Source: Acestrorhynchus altus
Lineage: Eukaryota > Chordata > Actinopteri > Characiformes > Acestrorhynchidae
Direction: 5' to 3'
Length of the DNA stretch: 64,000 nt
Assembly: GCA_034509495.1 (NCBI GenBank)
Contig: CM067522.1
Coordinates: 6,076,416-6,140,415 of the forward strand
Positions within the stretch are counted from its first letter, which is position 1, and every line of letters starts with the position of its first letter. The notes beneath the pieces were generated by a model. That model had not been told where the DNA came from. It searched no databases and worked only from the letters and a program-made list of their open reading frames with translations. A program made the position numbers and the translations under genes. Shown here piece after piece: positions 24,999-34,800 of the stretch.

Positions 24999-25531
24999 CA
25001 GGGGTAGGACAATGAAACTGAAACACCTGTCATTGTAGTGTGGGAGGTTTCATGGCTAAATTGGAGCAGCCTGGTGGTCAATCTTCATTAATTGCAAATT
25101 GAACCAGTAAGAGCAGAGTGTGAAGGTTCAATTAGCAGGTAAGAGCACAGTTTTGCTCAAAATATTGCAATGAACACAACATTATGGGGGACATACCAGA
25201 GTTCAAAAGAGGACAAACTGTTGGTGCACGTCTTGCTGGCGCATCTGTGACCAAGACAGCAAGTCTTTGTGATGTATCAAGAGCCACGGTATCCAGGGTA
25301 ATGTCAGCACCACCAAGAAGGACCAACCACATCCAACAGGATTAACTGTGGATGCAAGAGGAAGCTGCCTGAAAGGGATGTTCGTGTGCTAACCTGGATT
25401 GTATCCAAAAAATGTCATTCCCAAGAAGAATTGACGCTGTATTGGCCACAAAATGAGGCCCTAGTTTACTAATACTTACATACTAATAAATGATTGTGAC
25501 CAGGTGTTTCAGTTTCATTGTCCAACCCCTG
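24999..25531 (+). mobile_element. Internally deleted Tc1/mariner element with intact ends
   Basis: A 533-bp element flanked by the TA target duplication (24997-24998 and 25532-25533). The terminal inverted repeats begin CAGGGGTAGGACAATGAAAC and CAGGGGTTGGACAATGAAAC (the right one read on the opposite strand) and match over about 31 bp with one mismatch. Between them only the transposase N-terminus survives. This is a non-autonomous deletion derivative, and the near-identical ends suggest fairly recent movement. Confidence 0.92.
25176..25344 (+). pseudogene. Tc1 transposase N-terminal (HTH) fragment
   Basis: From the ATG near 25182 the plus strand reads GDIPEFKRGQTVGARLAGAS, then VTKTASLCDVSRATVSRVMS, then APPRRTNHIQQD and a stop. 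This is the first DNA-binding helix-turn-helix of a Tc1-type transposase. The second HTH, the nuclear signal and the DDE/DD34E catalytic domain are deleted. Binding-only remnants of this sort are common in deletion derivatives. Confidence 0.85.
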
Positions 25532-25820
25532 TATGACATATGTTTTAATTGTTTTAATGTTAAACTTATATTATAATATAATATTATAGTTATATTAAAA
25601 TAACTCAAATCTAACTCAAAATTAAATTTTCTTATAATTTAATTTTATTATTTTCTTATAGATTCTGAATTTCTGTAAAACAATATATACTGTAAAACAA
25701 AAAGGTGTATCTGGATGGTCAGTGAAAAGTCATTTGTATTTGTGCTCAGAATATCTGCATCTAGGTGTGAACTGGAAGTAACTGTGGCCTAAACCTGGAG
25801 TTTTATGTTTAACTCATCAT

Positions 25821-26134
25821 CCATCCATCCATTTTCTGAACCGCTTATTCCTGAATAGGGTCACGGGTGAGCCGGTGCCCAGCTGGCAACTCTGAGCGCA
25901 AGGGCGGGAAACAACCCTAGACAGGGCGCTAATCCATCGTAGGGCACACACATGCACACACTAAGGGCCACTTTATGGACTGTGGGGGAAACCGGAGTAC
26001 CCGGAGGAAACCCACACAAAGACAGGGAGAACATGCAAACTCCACACAGAAACGTTCGATCCCACCCAGGGATCAAACACAGGTCCTTCTTGCTGTGAGG
26101 CAACAGCACTATCCACTGCGCCACTGTGCCACCC
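25821..26134 (-). mobile_element. tRNA-derived SINE (minus strand) with 12-bp target duplication
   Basis: Read on the minus strand it starts with a tRNA-like head: A box TGGCGCAGTGG (26116-26126 on the plus strand as the complement), then a B-box-like GTTTGATCCC. The body follows (GGAGAACATGCAAACTCCAC region), ending CGGTTCAGAAAATGGATGG with a (GGAT)n tail. A perfect 12-bp target duplication TTAACTCATCAT lies at 25809-25820 and 26135-26146. An essentially full-length copy. Confidence 0.88.
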
Positions 26135-26324
26135 TTAACTCATCATTTAAGTGTTTTGTTTGTTTGTTTGTTTATTTTTGGAGAAATGCTTCGCCATGTT
26201 CAACTTGTGATATAAGTAGGCTTATATGGAGAAGTGGCTCTGTTGGAAAGTGACATTTAAAAATTAAACTGCAATTACATAATATTTTAGTCAGTAAATA
26301 ACAATAATAGTTCATAAGCATAAA

Positions 26325-26575
26325 TACTCTAACACACCATTACCATGTCAGTATCACTGCAGTGCTGAAAATGATACACCGCAGAAACAATTCCTGCTCT
26401 GTGGTGGTCATGCGGGGTCTTGAACATTGAAGAACAGGGTAAAAGTAAGATAACAAAGTAAGTTGAGAAACAGATGAAGCACAAGTGCTTATGTTTTGCA
26501 AGTATAGTTTACTTAAATGTGTACAAAATGTAGAAACAAGGAGGTGGTTTTAATAATGTGACTTTAATGTGTATA
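26325..26575 (+). repeat. Copy of a dispersed fish repeat (CACTGCAGTGCTGA...GTGGTGGTC)
   Basis: Contains CCATGTCAGTATCACTGCAG, CTCTGTGGTGGTCATGCGGG, CATTGAAGAACAGGGTAAAA and GTAGAAACAAGGAGGTGGTT, in the order I recall from a dispersed repeat of many fish genomes. No coding content. Class not determined here. Confidence 0.55.
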
Positions 26576-27940
26576 CAGGTTTTTTGATGGGGGTGGTGTT
26601 GGTGAGGTCAGGCTGCTGGAGCAAACAACTGATGGTCAGCTTCAAATACCTACTATTAAAACATTCTTCCCAGATTCTGCCTGATGTGGTGGACCATGTG
26701 GAGCCATAAGTTAGTCAGTTCTGACAGCATATTTACTGAGGCCAAAGGAAAGATATCAGCCAAAAGCAAGGAAAGCACAGCCACAGAGTTTACAGTGAAT
26801 CATGAGGTCATGTCTGGTGTTGAGTGGGTTTAAACCATAAGAATTGTTGCCTACAGAACAACTGTAATCTCGAGCATTTTTGTGCCTGTTGGTAATGTAT
26901 TATCTGAACATTCTGAATAACATATTTGTATTCAGTGACATTCTCAAGACATGACATTGACATTGTAATTTTTCACAATAATGATGTCATGTATGCAGCA
27001 ATATCACTGTACTATGGTATTTTGTCTTTTTTGTTCAGACCTGCATGGAACTTATTATCAAGTTCAGCCCTAGTTCACTCACACGCATATTAACAAATCT
27101 ACAGGTCTAAAGACGTTTGAAGAGTTTTGCAATTTTATGTTCCCCTTTTCAGCAGTGAATACCCGTTCACTGATAAAAGGAGCAAAATGGAAAGTCTTGG
27201 ACCTCTCTAGGCCCTTGAGGATGCTGGTACTGATTGGAATTCAGGAGGTTTCTGGTCATTTGGTGCTGCTAGAGCAGTGCTGGAGGGCTCCTGAGGAGTT
27301 TGGCTGCTCTCTCAGGCAGGACTTGACTTGAATTTATTGATATTTGTGGCAGAGCGTGCTCTCCAGCAGCCCTTAGGTGCTTTGGATATGCATCGCACCA
27401 CACCACTGAATAGACAGTGCAAGCACAACCCTTGACTCTTTTGTGGCCAGTATCCTTTTTCTGGATGCGGAGGTCTTTCTTTGTTTTGTCTTACTTAAAA
27501 ACAGATGACTGAATATAATCCCAAAGACGAAAGCTGCAACATATCAAATATTAATGGATGGGTGAAACTTTGCGGCCTTGTACCTCACAGCTTGAAAGAG
27601 AGAATCAATTTCATGGTTTTTTATTTACTCTCCCTCATGCTAGCACCTTCTGCACGTCTCGTTTTATTGCTCTTAGATTTGCACATAGAATATCCAAAAC
27701 ATATATCTCGTCTTTTCATTGTATCAAAATTTCATGATAAATAGACCATAAGAAATGCTTTATTTTACCCAGACTTCCATTGAAAAGAATTTGTTTTTCT
27801 GCAGTTAGCATTTTGGTGATGCAATATTTTTATGTGACAGTTTATATGATACATATAGAACACAGTACAAAAACACATAGTGGATAAACTGTTGAATAAA
27901 AAACAATTAGAACTTAGGTGTATAATAATATTTAACTCAC
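26576..27940. other. Intron 1 sequence; possible conserved block near 27100-27450
   Basis: No gene recognised. The stretch around 27100-27450 is less AT-rich and less repetitive than its surroundings and could be a conserved non-coding element; this is an impression only. Confidence 0.4.
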
Positions 27941-28342
27941 TATATGGACTAAAGTATTGGGATGCCTGCTCATTTCATGTTTCTTCCCAATTCAAGGGTT
28001 TTAGAAACAAGTGCGTTCAGTGAAAAGAGTTTAGTGAGGTCAGGAACTTGGATGACCACCACCCCACCTCATCCTCAACTCCCCAAGTGCCCCAAAAATA
28101 CTGGATAGTGCACCATCATTCCAAATAACACAGTTTCACTGCTTCACAGCTCAGTATTGGGGGGCTTTATACCCCTCTAGTTCATTCCTGACATTAGTCA
28201 TGGTGCTGAGAGGTTCATATATTTCTCTATAGGGAGTAGACAAGCTGTGTGAGTGTATTTGCACATCTGTGTCCTCAATGGGTGCAAATTAAAGTAACTA
28301 AATGCATTCATTAGAAGGGGTGTCCACAAACATTTGGACATA
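27941..28342 (+). mobile_element. MITE, CAAAAGTATTGGGACACC family, full-length-like copy
   Basis: About 402 bp with imperfect inverted ends: TATGGACTAAAGTATTGGGA at the left and, read on the opposite strand, TATGTCCAAATGTTTGTGGA at the right. TA-rich flanks fit a TA target site. Shares its body with 28700-29166. Confidence 0.7.
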
Positions 28343-28699
28343 AAGCATATTTGAAATTCTTTATCCTGACCAAGTATAAAATGAGTGAGGCTTGTTGTGT
28401 ATATGAGACTGAAATGTCTGACCTTTGGCCCAATGTTGTGTGGATTTTTCCCATTGGCCAGAGCCCAGCAGGGTGTTATTATGCGTGTTAAGTACATTAG
28501 GCACAGACAATATCTCAATATTGTCGTCCCCCTGTCTCAGCCTTTTCTCAGTATCATGAACTAGTGCTGCCCTCACAGAGCCCACAATGCTCTATTAACT
28601 GTTAATATGAGGTGCTTGTATGTATGCATAATATAGAATCATGAATTCAGTATCAAGAATTGAATCACATGAACTGAAGGTATCATTAGATCACTAGAC

Positions 28700-29166
28700 T
28701 ATATGGGCAAAAGTATTGGGACACCAGCTCATTTATTCTTTTTTTCTAAAATGTGTATTTTAAAGGGTATAGAAAATGCTTTCCACTAGATTTTGGCACA
28801 TTGTTATGAGGATTTGATTTCATTCAGCAATAAGAGCATTAGTGAGGATGAATGATCACCAACCCACCCCACCCCTACCCAATTCTACAACTCATCCCAA
28901 AAATATTGGATGGAGCACTATCATTTCAGATAACACAGTTCCACTGTTCCACAGCTGAATGTTGGGGGGATATATTTCCATCAAGACCATGCCCTGCATT
29001 AGACATGGTGCCATTAGGTTCTTGTTTATCTGCTCCAGTTCCTATTGGCACTGCTTCTCCACAGACACTTGACAAACTGTGTGTGCATTTGCACATCTCT
29101 GTCGGCAATGAGTGCAACTTAAAGGAGAATGAAGGGGTGTCCACATGTATTTGGATTTTTAGGTAT
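28700..29166 (+). mobile_element. MITE, CAAAAGTATTGGGACACC family, second copy
   Basis: Left end ATATGGGCAAAAGTATTGGG, right end GGGGTGTCCACATGTATTTG. Internal blocks ATTCAGCAATAAGAGCATTA, GGATGGAGCACTATCATTTC and GCATTTGCACATCTCTGTCG are shared with the neighbouring copy. The 131-codon frame across it is not a gene. Confidence 0.7.
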
Positions 29167-29168
29167 AG

Positions 29169-29262
29169 TTCCCAGACAGGGGTTAAGCCTAGCCCTTCAA
29201 TGGAGAATCACTATTCAGAATGTTCTGTAGTAGAAGACAAGGCTTAATCCATGTCTGGGAAT
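29169..29262. mobile_element. Short palindromic MITE (TTCCCAGACA ends), copy 1
   Basis: Inverted ends TTCCCAGACAGGGGTTAAGC and, on the opposite strand, TTCCCAGACATGGATTAAGC enclose about 50 bp. Abuts the preceding MITE. A diverged copy is at about 57660-57752. Confidence 0.65.
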
Positions 29263-29575
29263 CTGACCCGTAGTGCGCAAACCAATATAGAGTCTAACTT
29301 TTCTCTCACATATAAAACTTGTATTTGAAATGATTAATGGATTCTGAGTTTTGTCATCTTGAAACAAAGTGAGTTGCAAATTAGTTTCTCATTAAGATGT
29401 TAAGCTTTTAGATTCTTAGCTTTTTCAACTTGGCAACAGTTACTATGGGAGACTGTATTTGTATTTAAGGGATAGATCAGTACCTTTTTATTGCTGAGGA
29501 ATTCGATTAGTGCTGCATTTTTAGAGTAAGTGAGAAGTGCATTGAAATAACCCAAAAGGCTGGAATACAAACTTT

Positions 29576-29577
<2 letters not shown>
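29263..29577. other. Intron 1 sequence, nothing recognised
   Basis: AT-rich intronic DNA between the MITE cluster and the GT repeat. Confidence 0.6.
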
Positions 29578-29643
<66 letters not shown>

Positions 29644-29658
29644 TGTGTGTGTGTGTGA
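29578..29658. repeat. (GT)n microsatellite
   Basis: A GT run of about 80 bp with one interruption near 29636. Confidence 0.95.
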
Positions 29659-29815
29659 GTGCATGCATTAGTTTGTTGCTCTGCATGATAGGTGAGCAGG
29701 GTGTGGGTGTGCTCATTACGGGCCGCTGTGCGAGCCAAACTCAAAAAGCTTTGAGAGCTAACCCAGAAATGTCATCAGATGAATAAGGAGTTTCTTCACG
29801 AGCTAGAGGAGTTCT

Positions 29816-29816
<1 letters not shown>

Positions 29817-29862
<46 letters not shown>
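29817..29862. repeat. (TG)n microsatellite
   Basis: A TG run of about 45 bp with one interruption near its end. Confidence 0.93.
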
Positions 29863-29867
<5 letters not shown>

Positions 29868-30153
29868 AACTTGCAGCCTCCAGAGCCTCAGTGACATTCT
29901 CCACCCACCCACACACTCCTACCTATGGGCAAGCCTGTTTACTGACAGCTTCACGTCTGATTGGAGCTCCATCGAGCCTCCAGTGACATCACAGCTTTTA
30001 TCAGTCGCAGTGAGAAATGCCCTTCCACAACTGAGATAATAGCGAGTGCAGGTCGGGCAAATCTAGACTAGATTTTCACTTGGATCGTTGGTTGGTCATT
30101 GATTAAAGTAACACATCAGTTCTGTATGTCATGAACACTGACAATAATTCATG

Positions 30154-30300
30154 TTAGATTAGATTAGATTAGATTAGATTAGATTAGATTAGATTAGATT
30201 AGATTAGATTAGATTAGATAGAACTTTATTGATCCCTTGGGAGGGTTCCCTCAGGGAAATTGTTATAGAATACTGAAAAAATAAATGTACACATAAACAG
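30154..30300 (-). mobile_element. LINE 3' end with (TAATC)n tail
   Basis: A pentanucleotide run, TTAGA repeated about 13 times (30154-30219), followed by GAACTTTATTGATCCCTTGG and CAGGGAAATTGTTATAG. The ACTTTATTGATCCC...GGGAAATT block is a familiar LINE 3' terminus in fish, here on the minus strand with the pentamer as tail. The rest of the element is 5'-truncated or unrecognisable. Confidence 0.6.
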
Positions 30301-33300
30301 TACAAGTCATTCTATGAAACATGGCATTTCCACAGCGTAGAGAGCAAATACAACAGATATGTTAATTCTCCAAGAAGAAAAAACAAAAAAACAAAAAACA
30401 CATTTTACCTCCTCAGGCATACAATCCTTATTACCCCATTAATTCCCATTTACACTTGGGAGCCATATTCACAGTAAAACACGATGTGATGTGATGGGAT
30501 AGTATGAACACAGTTCATTCAAGTGGTCAGGTTTCTGGCCAATAAATTTGAAATAACATTTTCTTTGCCTTAACACTGTAAACCTTTTTCAGAAATAAAA
30601 CTTGGTTGGGTTGAGTTTGACAGACCCTGTCTAACATGAAAAATCAACAAATAAACAATATGAACGTATGTTAGAACTTGTCTTGTTGCTCCTGACTGCT
30701 TCAAAGGCTCAAATAGTACATTATTTTTACACAACAGTACATTATTTATAGACAAAACAGGCTAGTGTGATGGAATGTTTAGTCAAACTGAGGAAGGTAT
30801 GCAAATCATACTTATAAAAAATAATATTTTGAATAAATATGACTTATAATGCAGGATAAATAAATCAAATCCAAGTCCATTATGTAATCATTCTATTTGA
30901 TTCTGTTATTTTTAGGATGTGTAATGTTTTCTATTGTTTTTTTCCAGTCCCTACAGCTGAGGGAGTAATGAAATTAATTTGACTGAAATGTTGAAACATT
31001 TGCTGCCCTGCTTTTACTTTACCTTGTCCACTTTGTGCATGATGTTTGGGTATTTTGGTTTTTTTTTCAACATTAATGATTTAAATTTAGTTTAATTTAG
31101 GTTTGGTGAGTCATTTGCTTGCACTTCTCATTGAGCTGTTTATCTGACCTACATTTCCCCAAGTTCAGACTTCCTACAAAAGGCTTTGGTAAAACCTTTT
31201 GTTTTCTGCAAGCCCTGTAGAAAACAAGTTACAAGCACTGAAAAATCCCTTTTCTCAAGCATTCATTATTATACTTTCATTAAGTGTCATTCAATGTTAT
31301 TCAGAATGGTTTTCTAAAGTTTATCATGGATGATTGTTGAATGCATTCAGTTTTTGCAAAAGTTGGTAATTGCATGGACCACGGCAATAAACAGCATTTT
31401 ACTTCCATTACCTATTGATAGATTTGTTTACATGGACCTCAAATTAATTTCAGATTTTTAAAGCTTATATTTAATAATTTAACATCCATGTTATTTAGGG
31501 TGCTGGAATCATGATGGACTCCATATCATTGTGTATGCTGCTCCTGACTTGTGGTACACAGTTTGCACAATCTACCTTCACAGTTGCTGCAGGCCAGTTT
31601 TGCAGAAAGGTCTACATTTTAATGTGAATCTAAAATAGAAAAGTGGATTTAGTAACCATTCTGTTATGGTGAAATGACCAGCACAATACCATCATGAGAG
31701 TTTTAAATAGCAATTGTAATAATGCCTTATCACCAGAGTAACATCCCTTGAATCTAGGCCACTAAGCTTCAATTTTTGGCTCACATTTTTTTTTCTGCAG
31801 ACACCCTTACAGACTTCAAAGAACCCCACGAGATTGGCAGGCCCATTATGAAAACCTCTGATGTGCTTATTTGTGGATTTTGTTAAGCATTATTCTAGTA
31901 CACGCTTTTCAGGAAATAACTGGACATATTTTGGCCATACCGCTTGCTGCTCCATGTGTGTCAGCTGATAAAATGTGTTACAACACTTATTACATTGCAA
32001 TCCTTCAAAATAATCCAGTTTTTAGTGAAAGTGATTTTTTTTTATTCTGGCTTTGCACTTCAGCACATTGGATTTAACATGAAGCAGTACATATGTGGCT
32101 AAAGTACAGAATGGGAGTCTCAATTTCAGGATATTTTGATGTGTTAGAAATAAGTTATCATTGTTAAATATTAGTGTCATACATAAATCATGCTGTGGAA
32201 AATCCATGCTTGAGCCTTAAATAATTTTTAAAGAACAACACCATCTACAATGCCCATCTACAACCTTCACCAAATTTTAGCGTGGCATCATCATGCTGGC
32301 TACTGGCCTCATTTCTAATTACTACTGTGGTGTTAGAATGCCAGCTACAGCCTTCTTTCAAAATTACTAGCATGGCCTTAACATTCTGGTTATCAGTGTC
32401 CTCTCACATTGGCGTTAGTGCCCAGTCCCCACCAGAGTGTATTTTTAATATATTCTTTAGTAATGTCACTGCTGTTGCCCTTTAAATGCCTGCTAATTTA
32501 AAGGACCTTGGGTAAGAACTTTAAAGATGAAGAAAGTTTGGCTGACTCTTATCTGGAGCAACTTGACTCATTTGACTCAATTAGAGAGACAGTTTAATGT
32601 ATATTTAGGACAATTATTGCCCAGCCAGAGAATTCAACCCTGTCTGACACTGGAACAATATTAAAGATTAGTAATTTTAAGATTGAAAATTAGATTTTTT
32701 TTTCATATTAATGCATCAGCAAACACATTATTTCTATGTAAAGATGTAACGGAGTAACATCCAGAGTAACACCCTCTGTGTGTGTTGTTCCCTGCTCCAG
32801 TCTGGCTGCATACTCACATTATTCCCCAAAGATAAGACACTGACCACCCAGACAACACTGAGCAAAATGGTAGAATGCAGTACAAAATACTGAGAAAAAA
32901 GCAACGGTCCACATATTACACAATGTTAACAGCTGGGCTCAGCAGTGTTGGAACTTCGATACTAACGGACACAGCAACAGAGCCCCGCAGCAGCCCAGCA
33001 GTCAGGTGAAGACAGGAATTACTTAAATACATGGGAGAAGTGGCGGTCACAGGGACTCTCATTTGGAGATGACTGCACAGATTATATGTTCCAAAATATG
33101 ATATGTTCCAAAAATGTTGGTGAAATCAGTGTCTCCTTATGTTTCTGCTCCTTTGTGTCCATCTGTGTTTAGCACCCACTCTCTCTGTATGGGAGGAGGG
33201 AGGCGTAGCTGAAGAGAAGGAGATGGAATATGAAGCATTTGTTTTGGTCTGAGTGCTCTCATATTTTCTCTATGATTGAAAATAATTTTTAGGTAGCTTT

Positions 33301-33855
33301 TACAGTAAAACATGTTCATTCGTCATGCAAGAACTAATGATGTATTTGTACCAACACTTATTCTATGCTGATCACTATTGAAACACTATAAAACAGGACT
33401 ATAATTCTTGTTGTAAATACAGAAAACACCTCACATCCAATGTTCTTGTATACAAAGATAGAACAATACAAACTGTAGCACTGGCTTACAGACTGAAATG
33501 TATCATCTAAACACATGGGATAGGGATGAGTTACAGCACCTCCACAGTTCAGTCTGAATATAGCAGGTTGATTTTTGCCAAGCACTGCATATCTTATCTT
33601 CATGACCCAAATAAAAAGTTGACTTAAGCAGCAGAAAATATGAGCTTTTTATCATTATTGTTGAATTTCTTGGCTTCAACCAGTGGTATTTTCAGTGGTA
33701 TTAGTGAAGTTAAATATGAAGTTTGTTTATTTGAGTTTTGTACATTTACTGTTTAACAAAATCAACCAAATGCTATAAAATTAATATCCATTTATGGATA
33801 TTTCACATTCAGTGTAATATTAATATACATGGGATATGTTTTCTAGTTGCACCTA
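30301..33855. other. Intron 1 sequence, nothing recognised
   Basis: AT-rich; short frames only. No supported gene, RNA or transposon. Confidence 0.6.
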
Positions 33856-34693
33856 CACTGCCTGCCACAGGGTCAGAAGGCTGAAATTATTGGCATCAAG
33901 GAGAGAAAACATCTAGGGAGATTGCTGAAACTACTAAAATCAGGTTAAGAACTGTCCAATATTTTATTAAAGGACAGAAGGACAATGGGGAAACATAATT
34001 TTTGAGGAAGGAATGTGGTCATAAAAAGTCTTGAATGATCGTGATCTTTGATCACTCAAATGTTTGGTGAAATCAACTCATCGAAAAACAAGAGTAGGAC
34101 ATTGGGACATGTTTAATAGTGAAAGTAAGAGCATTTCCACATGCACAGTGTGAAGGGAGCTCAAGGGGTTAAGACTAAATAGCTGTGTAACCTTAAGAAA
34201 ATCCCTTATCAGTGAGGCTTACTGGCAAAAACAGCTTCAGTTTGCTAAGGATCATAAAGATTGGACTCTGGAGCAATGGAAGAAGGTCATGTGGTCTGGA
34301 GTCCAGATTTACCCTGTTCCAGAGTGATGGGTGCATCAGGGTAAGAAGAGAGGCTGCTGTCTGCTGTACAAGCCTGTGGGGGCAGTGCTATGATCTGGGG
34401 TTGCTGCAGTTGGTCAGGTCTAGTTTCATGTAATGTGTCCAAAGAATGAGGTCAGCTAGCTGAATATACTGGACTACCAAGAGTCCAGATCTGAACCCCA
34501 TTGAGAATCTTTGAGATGTGCTGGATTCTTGTACAAGCAAGACTTTGTACCCTGGTCCAAATCTCCCATCATCATTACAAGATCTTGGGGAAAAATAAAT
34601 GCAGGTCTGGACAAAAATAAATGTTGTGACATTGCAGAAACCTGTGTAAGTGATGCCACAGTGAATGCGTACTGTAATCAAAGCCAGGCAGTG
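33856..34693 (+). mobile_element. Degenerate Tc1 transposon with TA target duplication
   Basis: An 838-bp element between TA at 33854-33855 and 34694-34695. The ends are CACTGCCTGCC at the left and CACTGCCTGGC read on the opposite strand at the right. Internal sequence is a decayed Tc1 transposase. It is shorter than the usual 1.3-1.6 kb for full fish Tc1 elements, so parts are deleted. Confidence 0.85.
33880..34690 (+). pseudogene. Tc1 transposase pseudogene
   Basis: Frame pieces recognisable by eye on the plus strand: AYWQKQLQFAKDHKDWTLEQ-like sequence at about 34215-34280, an ESRFTLFQSDGCIRVRREA stretch near 34300-34355, QACGGSAMIWGC-like near 34372-34400, and LNPIENL near 34492-34512. 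This last is the block that carries the second catalytic aspartate (PDLNPIENLW) in Tc1; its first residues are altered here. The frame shifts several times and part of the catalytic domain between these blocks is missing. Confidence 0.75.
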
Positions 34694-34736
34694 TATGTCT
34701 GTCCCCTTCCTGCTTAAAGGTAATGTTAAGCATGTT

Positions 34737-34800
34737 CAGTACCTGTCAAAAGTTTGGCCACACTTGATCTTATATTTTAGAAATGATAAGATGGTACTTT
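34737..34800 (+). mobile_element. Solo Tc1-type terminal repeat fragment
   Basis: CAGTACCTGTCAAAAGTTTG at 34737-34756 resembles the terminal repeat of another fish Tc1 family. No matching right end found, so it is a fragment. Confidence 0.4.
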
